Shown: piece by piece, positions 33,413 to 41,957 of the stretch
Numbering within the stretch: position 1 is the stretch's first letter
How the letters are laid out: the number at the start of each line of letters is the position of its first letter
From: a bacterium
Lineage (GTDB): Bacteria > Cyanobacteriota > Vampirovibrionia > Gastranaerophilales > Gastranaerophilaceae
Direction: 5' to 3'
NCBI GenBank assembly: GCA_017941035.1
Contig: JAGAXG010000019.1
Span: forward strand, 1 to 44,328
DNA: 44,328 nucleotides
Notes under the pieces: model-generated
The model's database searches: none
Told to the model about the DNA's origin: nothing
What the model saw: only the letters and a program-made list of their open reading frames with translations
Program-made: the position numbers and the translations under genes

Positions 33413-35182
33413 TTAAATATCTCTATATGATCCATTATATTTATTTCTATACGTAGTATGCAAAAGTTCGTGTGCTTTATGTGATCCAGGATGTTCAAAA
33501 TCATCTTGATATAGTTTTTGAATAGACGGATTCATATGAGATTTACGGATTGGAAGCTCTGTATCTTCTTTATAAAGTCCGCAAGCACGTTTGCCTTTAA
33601 TAGACGAATCATTATGGCTGTTTGGTTGTCCGCCACCATTTATACAACCTCCAGGACATGCCATTACTTCAAGCATTTGGAAGTTTGCAGTTCCGTTTTT
33701 GATTTCCTGAAGAGCTTTTTCCGCTTCTTTCAAAGTCGAAACTACTCTTACAACTACTTTTGTTCCCTTGATATCGAGTTCAACCGTTTTTGAACGATTC
33801 GAAGTTCCTCTCATTTCTTTTATATCAACATCTTTAAGTTCTTCACCGGTTGCATATTCATAAGCAGTACGAACAGCTGCTTCTGCTACACCGCCAGAAG
33901 CTCCGAAGATTGTTCCCGCACCGGAATATTCACCAAATGGAGAATCATTTCCTTCAGGCTGAAGTGATTTAAAATCAATTCCTGCACCTTTTATCATTGC
34001 TCCAAGTTCTTTAGTAGTAAGGACTATATCTGTATCAGGTCTGCCGTTTGTATAAAGTTGTTCTCTTTTACATTCGTATTTTTTAGCCGTACAAGGCATA
34101 ATTGCAACAATTGTAAGATTTTCTCTTGCAACATTATAATATTTTGGCATCAAATCAATTAATGTTGATGACATCATACTCATTGGAGATTTGCATGATG
34201 ATAAATGATGAAGCATATCAGGGTGCATCATCTCTAAATATTTTACCCAAGCAGGACAGCATGAAGTGAATATAGGAAGATTTTGACCTGATTTTAATCT
34301 TTCCAAAAATTCGGTTGCTTCTTCTGTAATTGTTAAATCAGCAGAGAAGTTTGTATCAAATACGTAATTAAAACCTAATCTTCTCAATGCCGCATTCATT
34401 AAACCTATAGTGTTTTCTCCGGGTTCAAGCCCAAACATCTCACCTAATGCTACACGAACAGATGGAGCCATTTGAACAACAACTGTTTTTTCAGGGTTAT
34501 GAATTTCGTTCCATACACTATCAACTTCATTTTTGATAGACAAAGCACCTGTTGGGCAAACTGCAACGCATTGACCACAGTTTACACAATCAACCTGTCC
34601 GATTGGTTTTCCTGCCATTGGTTCTACAACAGTTTTAGAACCTCTGTTTGCAAATCCTAAGACTGAATGTCCCTGAAATTCTGAGCAGGCTCTTACGCAA
34701 GCACCACAAAGAATACATTTATTCGGATCTCGAACAAATGACGGACTTGAGTCATCAATCGGCAAGTAATCTTTTTCTGCTTTGTCAGGAAAACGAATTT
34801 CCCTGATGTTATATTCTTCTGAATATTTTTGAAGTTCACAATCACCGGATTTATCACAAGTAAGACATTTTCTGTCGTGATTTGCGAGTAATAATTCAAG
34901 AACTGTTTTTCTTATTCTTCTTACTTTTTCAGTATTTAAATATATCTTAATTCCGGCTTCCGGCGGCATTGTGCAGGATGAGTTGATTATTTTTCTCCCG
35001 TTTGGATATTCAACTTCAACAACACACATTCTGCAAGCTCCAAAAGATGTTAAATCAGGACGATAACAAAATGTTGGAACATTCATACCGGCTTTTCTGA
35101 TGACTTCCAAAAGGTTAGGTTCGTCTGTAAATTCGACCTCTTTACCTTCTATTATTAATGTTTTTTTATTTTCTTCTGTCAT
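33413..35182 (-). CDS. hydA: [FeFe] hydrogenase catalytic subunit
   Basis: A 589-residue group A [FeFe] hydrogenase. Order of domains: a [2Fe-2S] domain (C39, C50, C53, C70), a His-Cys3 [4Fe-4S] site (HDRKCLTCDKSGDCELQ, about 102-118), a 2[4Fe-4S] ferredoxin domain (CILCGACVRAC and CVNCGQCVAVCP, about 156-209), and the H-cluster domain with all three signatures: TSCCPAW (about 306), MPCTAKKYE (about 362) and MACPGGCINGGGQP (about 507-520). It reversibly reduces protons to H2. With the NuoF- and NuoE-like genes before it on the strand it forms a trimeric NAD(H)/ferredoxin-linked enzyme of the electron-bifurcating type. Maturases HydE, HydF and HydG are not in the window. AAAGG lies 7 nt before the start. 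Confidence 0.96.
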   Translation of the reverse strand: MTEENKKTLIIEGKEVEFTDEPNLLEVIRKAGMNVPTFCYRPDLTSFGACRMCVVEVEYPNGRKIINSSCTMPPEAGIKIYLNTEKVRRIRKTVLELLLANHDRKCLTCDKSGDCELQKYSEEYNIREIRFPDKAEKDYLPIDDSSPSFVRDPNKCILCGACVRACSEFQGHSVLGFANRGSKTVVEPMAGKPIGQVDCVNCGQCVAVCPTGALSIKNEVDSVWNEIHNPEKTVVVQMAPSVRVALGEMFGLEPGENTIGLMNAALRRLGFNYVFDTNFSADLTITEEATEFLERLKSGQNLPIFTSCCPAWVKYLEMMHPDMLHHLSSCKSPMSMMSSTLIDLMPKYYNVARENLTIVAIMPCTAKKYECKREQLYTNGRPDTDIVLTTKELGAMIKGAGIDFKSLQPEGNDSPFGEYSGAGTIFGASGGVAEAAVRTAYEYATGEELKDVDIKEMRGTSNRSKTVELDIKGTKVVVRVVSTLKEAEKALQEIKNGTANFQMLEVMACPGGCINGGGQPNSHNDSSIKGKRACGLYKEDTELPIRKSHMNPSIQKLYQDDFEHPGSHKAHELLHTTYRNKYNGSYRDI

Positions 35183-35241
35183 TTTTTTCCTTTCTAAAGC
35201 AATAAGACTTATTGCCTTAATGCCCTATCACTTAATGCCTT
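35183..35241. other. Short palindromic spacer between hydB and hydA
   Basis: The 59-nt gap holds the near-palindrome GCAATAAGACTTATTGC (35199-35215) followed by two TTAATGCC words (35217 and 35232). No T-run follows on the minus strand, so it is more likely an mRNA processing or stability hairpin than a terminator. Confidence 0.45.
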
Positions 35242-37095
35242 TTATTCAAGAACAATCGCCTTGAACGGACAATTTTTCAGGCACGCTTCACACTTGATAC
35301 ACTTAGACTGATCAATGTGATGCGGCTGGCGAACTTCACCTGAAATTGCTTCGACCGGGCAATTTCTTGCACATTTTGTACAACCCTTACAAAGATCTTC
35401 CTGAATAACAATCTTTTTCATTGCTGTACAAACTCCTGCAGGACATTTATGATCCTTTATATGTGCAATATATTCATCTCTGAAATATTTTAAAGTTGAA
35501 AGAACAGGGTTTGGAGCTGTTTTACCCAAACCACATAAAGAACCGTCTTTAATAGTCTGAGCTATTTCTTCCAATAAATCCAAATCTTTCATTGTCGCTT
35601 TTCCTGCAACAATCTTTTGCAGAATTTTTAACATATTCTTTGTGCCTTCTCTGCAAGGTACACATTTACCGCAAGATTCATTTTGTGTAAAGTTCATGAA
35701 AAATCTTGCAACTTCAACGATACATGTATCTTCTGCCATTACAACAAGACCGCCTGAGCCGACCATTGCACCGGCTTTTATTAAGTTATCGTAATCCATT
35801 GGGATATCAAGATGTTCTTCTGTTAAACATCCACCTGAAGGACCACCGATTTGTACGGCTTTAAACTTCTTACCGTTACGGATACCGCCACCTATATCAA
35901 ATACGATTTCTCTTAAAGTTGTACCCATAGGAACTTCAATTAAACCAGTGTTATTAACTTCACCTGTAAGTGCGAAAGTTTTTGTTCCTTTAGATTTTTC
36001 AGTACCCATTGAACTGAACCAGTCAGCACCTTTAAGTATAATTACAGGAACATTTGCCAATGTTTCAACATTGTTAATTAATGTTGGTCTGCCAAATAAA
36101 CCCTTATTCGCAGGGAATGGAGGTTTTGGACGAGGCATTCCTCTTTCACCTTCAATAGATGCAATAAGTGCTGTTTCTTCACCGCAAACGAAAGCTCCTG
36201 CACCTTCTTTAATATGGATTGTGAAATTAAATCCCGAACCCATAATGTTTTCACCTAAGAAGTTTCTGCTTTCAGCATCTGCTATAGCTTTTCTTAAACG
36301 TTTGATTGCAAGAGGATATTCTGCACGAACATAAATATATGCTTCATCTGCACCAACCGCAAAACCTGCTATTGCCATACCTTCTAATAATTTATGCGGA
36401 TCACCTTCCATAACGGATCTATCCATGAATGCACCAGGATCACCTTCGTCACCGTTACATACTACATAGGATTTCCCGCCCTTGTTAGCTGCGGTAAATT
36501 TCCATTTCATACCTGTAGGGAAACCTCCGCCTCCTCTTCCTCTTAATCCTGATTTTACTATCTCATCAATAACACCGTCAGGATTGCCTTCGGATAGAAC
36601 CTTGGCCAATGCTTCATAACCTCTTACAGCTATTGCTTCGTCTATATTTTCCGCATTGATTTCCCCGCAATTTGCAAGAGCTGTTCTTGTTTGTTTTGCG
36701 TAGAAATTAATATCTTCACTTTTACGAATTTTTTCATTCGTATGAGGATCTGTGTACAAAAGTCTTTCTACAACCTGATTGTTCTTTAATGCTTCATAAA
36801 TTTCTTCAACATCATCAAGTCTTACTTTTACATAAGTCAAATCTAAATCAGGGAACACAACTAATACCCCCTGCTCACAGAAACCGTGGCAACCTGTCGG
36901 AACAATTGTAACCTTGTCATAATCTGACATTACAGAAACATCAGCACCTAACTCCTTGAATTTTTCGATAATTTGCAATGAACCGTTTGCAACGCATCCT
37001 GTTCCTGCACATACAAGGACTCTAAAGCCTTGTTTTTTAATTTCTTCCTGAGCTTTTGCCTGTTCATTTTTTATATCAATACTTAATTTTGCCAT
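35242..37095 (-). CDS. hydB: NuoF-like flavoprotein subunit of the hydrogenase
   Basis: A 617-residue protein. Residues 20-120 are a thioredoxin-like [2Fe-2S] domain (CAGTGC, then CHGFC). The NuoF core has the NADH and FMN loops GRGGGGFPTGMKWKF (about 190) and NGDEGDPGAFMDR (about 214), plus the [4Fe-4S] motif SCGKCVPCREG (about 479). The C-terminus adds a 2[4Fe-4S] ferredoxin (CKGCTKCARNCP and CIKCEACLKNCP). This layout is that of HydB/HndC in bifurcating hydrogenases, where the flavin splits electrons between NAD and ferredoxin. It begins 4 nt after the NuoE-like gene and precedes hydA by 59 nt in the same operon. Confidence 0.95.
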   Translation of the reverse strand: MAKLSIDIKNEQAKAQEEIKKQGFRVLVCAGTGCVANGSLQIIEKFKELGADVSVMSDYDKVTIVPTGCHGFCEQGVLVVFPDLDLTYVKVRLDDVEEIYEALKNNQVVERLLYTDPHTNEKIRKSEDINFYAKQTRTALANCGEINAENIDEAIAVRGYEALAKVLSEGNPDGVIDEIVKSGLRGRGGGGFPTGMKWKFTAANKGGKSYVVCNGDEGDPGAFMDRSVMEGDPHKLLEGMAIAGFAVGADEAYIYVRAEYPLAIKRLRKAIADAESRNFLGENIMGSGFNFTIHIKEGAGAFVCGEETALIASIEGERGMPRPKPPFPANKGLFGRPTLINNVETLANVPVIILKGADWFSSMGTEKSKGTKTFALTGEVNNTGLIEVPMGTTLREIVFDIGGGIRNGKKFKAVQIGGPSGGCLTEEHLDIPMDYDNLIKAGAMVGSGGLVVMAEDTCIVEVARFFMNFTQNESCGKCVPCREGTKNMLKILQKIVAGKATMKDLDLLEEIAQTIKDGSLCGLGKTAPNPVLSTLKYFRDEYIAHIKDHKCPAGVCTAMKKIVIQEDLCKGCTKCARNCPVEAISGEVRQPHHIDQSKCIKCEACLKNCPFKAIVLE

Positions 37096-37099
37096 ATCA

Positions 37100-37600
37100 T
37101 TAACCTCTTTCCTGTTTTAAAAGAGTGTCTAAAACTATTTTAACTGCATCTGATGTCATTTGCGGATAAACTTTTCCATTTATGACACAAACAGGTGCCA
37201 AACCACATGCGCCTAGACAGCTTACTGTCTCTAACGAAAACAATCCGTCAGGAGTAGTCATTTTGCCCTCTTCAAGTTTTAAATGAGCCTTAATAGCATT
37301 CAAAACAGGCATTGATCCTCTAACGTGACATGCTGTGCCATCGCATACTTTAATTTCATATTTTCCTTTAGGATCCAAAGAAAACTGGGCATAAAATGTA
37401 GCAACTCCATATACCGTTGCAGGAGATAATCCCTCTATCTTTGTTCCAATGTAAATTAATGCATCTTCAGGTAAATATTTATATTCTTCCTGAACTTTTT
37501 GTAAAATCGCAATCAAATGAGACTTGTCACCACCGCAAGCGTCGATAATCGAGTCTAATTTTTTTGTGTCGATTCTTCGAGAATTTTCTTGCATCGCCAT
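37100..37600 (-). CDS. hydC: NuoE-like [2Fe-2S] subunit of the hydrogenase
   Basis: A 166-residue thioredoxin-like ferredoxin. The N-terminal helices (ILQKVQEEYKYLPEDALIYI) and the four cluster cysteines in VCDGTACHVRG (about 85-95) and SCLGACGLAPVC (about 126-137) define NuoE/HndA/HydC. It relays electrons next to the flavin subunit. It is the first gene of the hydC-hydB-hydA operon; TAGGAG precedes the start by 8 nt. The 190-nt upstream region has an AT-rich promoter zone, but no clear Rex palindrome was found. Confidence 0.94.
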   Translation of the reverse strand: MAMQENSRRIDTKKLDSIIDACGGDKSHLIAILQKVQEEYKYLPEDALIYIGTKIEGLSPATVYGVATFYAQFSLDPKGKYEIKVCDGTACHVRGSMPVLNAIKAHLKLEEGKMTTPDGLFSLETVSCLGACGLAPVCVINGKVYPQMTSDAVKIVLDTLLKQERG

Positions 37601-37717
37601 TCCCGTAACTCCTATATATAATTATGTATTAACCCACAACATTGCTGAAAGCAATATTTACTAAAACTTTAGCACAAAAAAAATATAAAAATCAAGTACA
37701 GTAAATACATTTTGTTT

Positions 37718-37762
37718 AAAATAAAATCAAAGGTCATCCATTAGAACAACCTTTGATTATTA
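37718..37762 (-). terminator. Terminator of the second pilin-like gene
   Basis: AATCAAAGGT (37725-37734) pairs with ACCTTTGATT (37749-37758) across a 14-nt loop; on the minus strand TTATTTTAAA follows. It separates the pilin-like gene from the hydrogenase operon promoter region. Confidence 0.75.
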
Positions 37763-37792
37763 TGTTTATAAATTTTATTTATAATAATTCTA

Positions 37793-38968
37793 TTACTTGT
37801 CGCCTACGCAAAGTACTTGCATGCCACTATCATCACGATTAGTCATTTCGCAATATACAGTCTTTGGTCCCATCCCTGCGCTTGGTTGGTTATACACATC
37901 AGGTCCTTCTTCTTGTAAAAATAAATAAGCGTAACCATTACTTAGTGCTGATATCCCGTAATTAGATAGTACAGCAATTAAAGTATCTTTATTTACACTA
38001 ACATTTTGCCAATCTTCACTAGCGCAAGATAAATTTACACCATAAATTTCTTTTGCAAGTTGATCAAAAGCAGACGCATCCATAACTTTTGAAACTCCAC
38101 CACATGCTCTTACGGCTCCAGCCCAGTAATCTTCATTTGTTGCACATTTACTTTTATTATTCCCATATCCATCATCTGCCATTTTTTTGCATTCTTCAAT
38201 TGTTGCAGGTTTATATGCGTTCGGTGGTGCCATTAAACATTTACCATTAGATAGTTCAAACAAACAAGGCATTGAAGTTGATTCTGCAAGTGAACTCGTT
38301 CCGTTAAAACCAATGACATCATCAAGACGTTTTATATTACTGCTTATTCTATTAGGACCTCTAAATCCGTTTACATCTATAAAACCCTTTACACAAGAAT
38401 AAGTCGGCGCTGAAGTTTGATTACTATTCCCTTTTGTTGCAACAACATCAGGATCGCTTACTGGACAATTCTTGTTCCAAGACAACAACATTGGAGTTCC
38501 GGTTCCTAATACTATACCAGCTACATCAGTATAATCATCTTTATTTAATCCGAGGTTTTCTCCGCTTGTTATCTTTGTTATATCTACAGTATCATCTCCA
38601 ACATGAACTTCGTTAGGAAAACAGTTTTTCATATCTTCGCCTGAATGACAAATTGTCACTATCTTTAGATGTTTTGATAGCGCCTGTGCAAATTCATAAC
38701 TCGGGGTGTCTGAATTGTAATATGGACCGATGCCGTTATCTATATTTAATAGATCTGTACCAGTTGAGAATTTACGAGTAAAAACCTCTACTTGATGGTT
38801 CTTTATCTTGTTATTAATCGTAGTCAATAGTGATGGCAAAGTCATTGCCGCAACAATCCCGATTATACTTAATGTAATTAATACCTCTGCTAAAGTGAAA
38901 CCGTTTTTCTGTTTGGAAAGAAAACCGGCTAACCCCCCGAAATTAGCTCTGCGTCTGCATTTTAGTAT
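37793..38968 (-). CDS. Second pilin-like protein; start codon unusual (ATA or lost ATG)
   Basis: About 391 residues. The frame runs without stop through FGGLAGFLSKQKNGFTLAEV and ITLSIIGIVAAMTLPSLL, a class III prepilin leader and helix, then a Cys-rich soluble domain. An ATG at 38845 exists in frame but lies inside the hydrophobic helix, so it is not the true start. No ATG, GTG or TTG is in frame upstream. The Shine-Dalgarno GGAG (38980-38977) sits exactly 8 nt before an ATA codon at 38968, giving (M)LKCRRRANFGGLAG. The ATG at 38960 is out of frame by one base. So the start is ATA, or the gene is damaged or mis-sequenced here. The soluble part contains FIDVNGFRGPNR, shared in form with the other pilin-like proteins. 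galE ends 49 nt upstream. Confidence 0.75.
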   Translation of the reverse strand: MLKCRRRANFGGLAGFLSKQKNGFTLAEVLITLSIIGIVAAMTLPSLLTTINNKIKNHQVEVFTRKFSTGTDLLNIDNGIGPYYNSDTPSYEFAQALSKHLKIVTICHSGEDMKNCFPNEVHVGDDTVDITKITSGENLGLNKDDYTDVAGIVLGTGTPMLLSWNKNCPVSDPDVVATKGNSNQTSAPTYSCVKGFIDVNGFRGPNRISSNIKRLDDVIGFNGTSSLAESTSMPCLFELSNGKCLMAPPNAYKPATIEECKKMADDGYGNNKSKCATNEDYWAGAVRACGGVSKVMDASAFDQLAKEIYGVNLSCASEDWQNVSVNKDTLIAVLSNYGISALSNGYAYLFLQEEGPDVYNQPSAGMGPKTVYCEMTNRDDSGMQVLCVGDK

Positions 38969-39017
38969 TGTTATATCTCCTTTTATTCCGTTAATTCCTC
39001 TGTATTCTTATTATAAA

Positions 39018-40022
39018 CTATGTTTTGAATTTTCGCAATAGATTGTTTTCCCATTCATAAGCGGTTTTAATACTATGTTCTAATGATTTTTCAGAATTCC
39101 AGCCTAAAATTTCTTTAGCTTTACCATTATCAGCAACCAATATTGCAGGATCTCCATCCCTGCGAGGGCACATTTCAATATTAATTTTTTTATCAATTGC
39201 TTTTTCACAAAGACTAAATACTTCTTTAATAGAATTTCCTGTTTTAGTTCCTAAATTAAAATAATCCGTTTTATTATTTTCAAAAATATAATTAAGAGCT
39301 TTTATATGTGCATCTATCAAATCTTCAATATTTATATAATCTCTAACACAAGTTCCGTCTTTTGTATCATAGTCACTGCCAAATAATTTAAAGACTTTAC
39401 TTTCATCAAGTGCTGATTTTAAAACATTCGGAATTAAATGTGTTTCAGGTTCATGCCACTCACCTACAACACCTTCTGACGAAGCTCCTGCAACATTAAA
39501 ATAGCGAAGTCTTATACTTTTTAAACCATATGCTTTATCGTAATCATCCAGGATTTTTTCTATAAAAAACTTAGTATTTCCATAAGGATTTACAGGATTT
39601 TGTACATGATTTTCGTCTATTGGAACATAGTTAGGTTCACCATATGTCGCTGCTGTCGAAGAAAAAACAATTCGCTTTACATTTTTTTGAAGCATTGCTT
39701 CAAGTAAATTCAATGTTCCATAAACATTATTAAAATAATACTTTTGAGGATCTTTTACACTTTCTCCTACTTGAGAAAAAGCAGCAAAATGAATAACAGC
39801 AGAGATATCTCCCTCTTTAAAGACATTCTTCAAATCTTCTTTATTTTGCAAATCTCCTTTAACAAAAATCAAATCCCCATATTTTTTTAAAGTATCCAAT
39901 GTTTCAATATGGCCGGTAGAAAGATTATCAAATACGACAACTTTGACTCCGTCTTTTAATAATCGTAAAACACAATGACTTCCTATATATCCTGCTCCAC
40001 CTGTTACAAGTATTTTATTCAT
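39018..40022 (-). CDS. galE: UDP-glucose 4-epimerase
   Basis: A 334-residue short-chain dehydrogenase/reductase. NAD-binding TGGAGYIGSHC is at residues 6-16, the catalytic Ser is in FSSTAATYG (about 123) and the Tyr-Lys pair in YGNTKFFIEK (about 148-157); VRDYI and the C-terminal RRDGDPAILVAD are typical of GalE. It interconverts UDP-glucose and UDP-galactose for surface sugars. The start at 40022 (MNKILVTGG, GAGG 8 nt upstream) replaces a longer frame that would run into the tRNA. It begins 13 nt after the terminator of tRNA-Leu and has no separate promoter in view, so it may depend on readthrough from the tRNA. Confidence 0.95.
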   Translation of the reverse strand: MNKILVTGGAGYIGSHCVLRLLKDGVKVVVFDNLSTGHIETLDTLKKYGDLIFVKGDLQNKEDLKNVFKEGDISAVIHFAAFSQVGESVKDPQKYYFNNVYGTLNLLEAMLQKNVKRIVFSSTAATYGEPNYVPIDENHVQNPVNPYGNTKFFIEKILDDYDKAYGLKSIRLRYFNVAGASSEGVVGEWHEPETHLIPNVLKSALDESKVFKLFGSDYDTKDGTCVRDYINIEDLIDAHIKALNYIFENNKTDYFNLGTKTGNSIKEVFSLCEKAIDKKINIEMCPRRDGDPAILVADNGKAKEILGWNSEKSLEHSIKTAYEWENNLLRKFKT

Positions 40023-40034
40023 TAATATCCTCAC

Positions 40035-40062
40035 AAAAAAAGCCCCTTTTACAGGGCTTTTT
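40035..40062 (-). terminator. Hairpin between tRNA-Leu and galE
   Basis: GGGCTTTTT (40054-40062) pairs with the AAAAAGCCC arm at 40036-40045; the minus-strand product ends in a run of seven T. It lies 5 nt after the tRNA and 13 nt before galE, so leaky termination could set galE expression. Confidence 0.8.
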
Positions 40063-40066
40063 AAAC

Positions 40067-40145
40067 TGGGCATGAAGAGACTCGAACTCCCACGCTTTCG
40101 CACTAGTTCCTAAGACTAGCGTGTCTACCATTCCACCACATGCCC
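40067..40145 (-). tRNA. tRNA-Leu (anticodon UAG)
   Basis: Minus strand: acceptor GGGCATG/CATGCCC with discriminator A (complement of 40067), anticodon stem CTAGT/ACTAG with loop CTTAGGA giving anticodon TAG, a short variable arm GCGAAAGC, and T arm GGGAG-TTCGAGT-CTCTT with two G-U pairs. CCA is not encoded. Confidence 0.95.
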
Positions 40146-40173
40146 TCGACATAATTGATGAAATAACAAATTC

Positions 40174-40224
40174 AGACTACAATACTTGAAATAAATTGTC
40201 AAGAATTAAATTTTGTGAAATAAT
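40174..40224. promoter_or_regulatory. Divergent promoters sharing one -35 (tRNA-Leu and the 114-aa gene)
   Basis: Minus strand: TTGACA (40202-40197), 17 nt, TAGTCT (40179-40174) for tRNA-Leu. Plus strand: TTGTCA (40196-40201), 17 nt, AATAAT (40219-40224) for the gene at 40231. The two -35 boxes are the two readings of TTGTCAA (40196-40202). The plus -10 ends 6 nt before the ATG. Confidence 0.65.
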
Positions 40225-40230
40225 AATTTT

Positions 40231-40575
40231 ATGAAAAGTTTTATTATTACAAAGTGGATTGAACCATACAGACTTTTAGAATCTATAAAAAAATATTATT
40301 CATTTAAAGACTTTACTTTTGACGGATTAAATAAATTAGATCAAAAAGATAAATTTTTCAAAGAATTAATCAATACAAAATATTCAATTGGTTTATACAT
40401 GAAAAACGTGAATAAATTTTATCTTTTTAACCGTAATGAAAATTTTGATATTATAAAAGAATTAATCGAAGATTTTAATTTTACCGAAAACGATTTTATT
40501 TTAACAGATGACATTGAAAAACCTTTTAATATGGTAGACATAGGCAAAGCAGAAGCAGGAATTATTATTCCTTAA
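40231..40575 (+). CDS. 114-aa protein of unknown function
   Basis: A 114-residue protein, Lys/Phe/Asn-rich and mixed alpha/beta in appearance (FIITKWIEPYRLLESIKKYY, YMKNVNKFYLFNRNENFDII). No signal peptide, membrane helix or known motif. There is no Shine-Dalgarno: the ATG follows a probable -10 box by 6 nt, as for obg, so the mRNA is predicted leaderless. It lies between tRNA-Leu (divergent) and the CHAP gene (68 nt downstream). Unrecognised family; the promoter resemblance to obg is the best sign that it is real. Confidence 0.6.
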   Translation: MKSFIITKWIEPYRLLESIKKYYSFKDFTFDGLNKLDQKDKFFKELINTKYSIGLYMKNVNKFYLFNRNENFDIIKELIEDFNFTENDFILTDDIEKPFNMVDIGKAEAGIIIP

Positions 40576-40643
40576 CAAAAAGGCAATTTTTCTTTTGAAA
40601 AATACTTTATATAAACATAGGGGAAATTCAGGAGAAAATTTAA

Positions 40644-41411
40644 TTGTATAATTGGTTATTTACACCTATTACATATCATACTAATGTTAATGCAATAACA
40701 TTTCCATATTTTATGAATCTTGCCAACAGCAATTTTGTTATGCCTTTTTATTCTTTTGGTGTTGGACAGCAACAACAATTTTTAAATTTTCAGAATCCTT
40801 TCTTGTTTAATATGCAAGGATTTGTACCACAAGTTAATTATCCTTTTCTAAACTTTAAAAGTAATAACAACACAAAATCTCAAAATACAACATCGTTAAG
40901 TAATAATAATCAAATACAAAAAAAACCAAAAGCAGATATCTCAGCAGAATTTTTAACTGTAGCGAACAAATATTCTAAATGCAAAGAATCAGACGGTTCT
41001 CATCTTAAATTCTGCATAAACGACGGATGCACTAAAAAAAATTCCGGAGAATGGTGCACTGATTTTGTCACATACGTAGCAAAAGAAAGTTTTAGAAATA
41101 AAGGACTTTATCCACCTATATGGTTCGGAAGCCACGACGTAGAACAATTAAAACTTCAATCCATTGCAAACAATAAATTTATTTCAACAACAAACAAAAA
41201 CAACAAAAAAGATTTTATTGCGAATCATATTAAACCTGGAGATATAATGATTTTAAACGAAAACGGAGCATCTCATTGCGGGTTTGTTACTGAAGTCAAT
41301 AAAGACGGAAGCTTCAAAACAATAGAAGGAAATCGTTACGACAAAGTTGATACAGCTAGTTACGACGCAAATGAAAATAGCTTGAGCGGGTTTATACGTC
41401 TAAGTATTTAA
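40644..41411 (+). CDS. CHAP-domain peptidoglycan hydrolase
   Basis: A 255-residue protein. Residues 1-85 are rich in Phe, Asn, Gln and Tyr (FGVGQQQQFLNFQNPFLFNM) with no recognisable signal peptide. A Lys/Asn linker follows, then a CHAP (NlpC/P60-like) domain with catalytic Cys in GEWCTDFVTYVA (about 136), His in ASHCGFVTEV (about 212) and the third residue in TIEGNRYD (about 229). These domains cleave cell-wall peptides as amidases or endopeptidases. The start is a TTG at 40644 with GGAG 9 nt upstream. Its end overlaps the coaE end on the other strand by 12 nt. How it reaches the wall without a signal peptide is open; a phage-type or toxin-type lysin is the alternative. Confidence 0.85.
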   Translation: MYNWLFTPITYHTNVNAITFPYFMNLANSNFVMPFYSFGVGQQQQFLNFQNPFLFNMQGFVPQVNYPFLNFKSNNNTKSQNTTSLSNNNQIQKKPKADISAEFLTVANKYSKCKESDGSHLKFCINDGCTKKNSGEWCTDFVTYVAKESFRNKGLYPPIWFGSHDVEQLKLQSIANNKFISTTNKNNKKDFIANHIKPGDIMILNENGASHCGFVTEVNKDGSFKTIEGNRYDKVDTASYDANENSLSGFIRLSI

Positions 41412-41957
41412 ATATTTAAGTATTTGAAGTTTTAAATCTTCTAATCCGGAATTATTATAAATTACTACATCAGATTTCTTAATTTTTTCATCCTGAGACA
41501 TTTGACTATTCATACGAATTTTAGCATATTCTTCACTATACCCGTTTCTGGAAATTAATCTTTTTAAACGTAATTCATCATCTGAATAAATAAATATTAT
41601 TTTATCAAACAAATCTTCCATACCGGCTTCAAATAACAGCGGGATGGCAACAAAAACATATTTTTCTTTATTATTCTTTGTAAAAAATTTTTCTATTTCT
41701 TTCCGAATCAACGGGTGCAGAATATCTTCGAGTTTGTTTTTTAATTCTTCATTTGAAAAAACTAATTTCCCCAGTTTAGAACGAGAAATCTCTCCGTCTT
41801 TAAATACGTCATAATTTTTAAAAGTATTCTTTGCATGAAACAATAAATCGTGAGCAGAATCATCAGTATCTAAAACTTTATAATTTAAAGATTTTAGAAT
41901 CTTCTCAACTTCAGATTTACCGCTTGCTATATTTCCGCAAATTGCAATTTTAATCAT
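41400..41957 (-). CDS. coaE: Dephospho-CoA kinase
   Basis: A 185-residue P-loop kinase: GNIASGKS (residues 8-15), the TDDSAHDLL segment that binds dephospho-CoA (about 31), and IPLLFEAGM (about 105) are typical of CoaE, which makes the last step of coenzyme A synthesis. It starts inside the 3' end of the pseudouridine synthase gene (8-nt overlap) and ends 12 nt inside the convergent CHAP gene. It is slightly shorter than the usual 195-205 residues, with a trimmed C-terminus. Confidence 0.94.
   Translation of the reverse strand: MIKIAICGNIASGKSEVEKILKSLNYKVLDTDDSAHDLLFHAKNTFKNYDVFKDGEISRSKLGKLVFSNEELKNKLEDILHPLIRKEIEKFFTKNNKEKYVFVAIPLLFEAGMEDLFDKIIFIYSDDELRLKRLISRNGYSEEYAKIRMNSQMSQDEKIKKSDVVIYNNSGLEDLKLQILKYLNT

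Noticed and set aside
33208-34900. Additional reading frames opposite the hydrogenase and envelope genes
   Set aside because: They lack ribosome sites and protein-like composition and lie wholly inside well-supported genes on the other strand.
37601-37790. Rex operator upstream of the hydrogenase operon
   Set aside because: Only weak palindromes (CTAAAACTTTAG, ATTGCTgaaAGCAAT) were found; neither resembles the TTGTGAA-type consensus, so no operator is annotated.
39018-40103. Longer N-terminus for GalE
   Set aside because: The extra 27 residues would be read from the tRNA-Leu and its terminator; the ATG at 40022 matches the family N-terminus and has a ribosome site.
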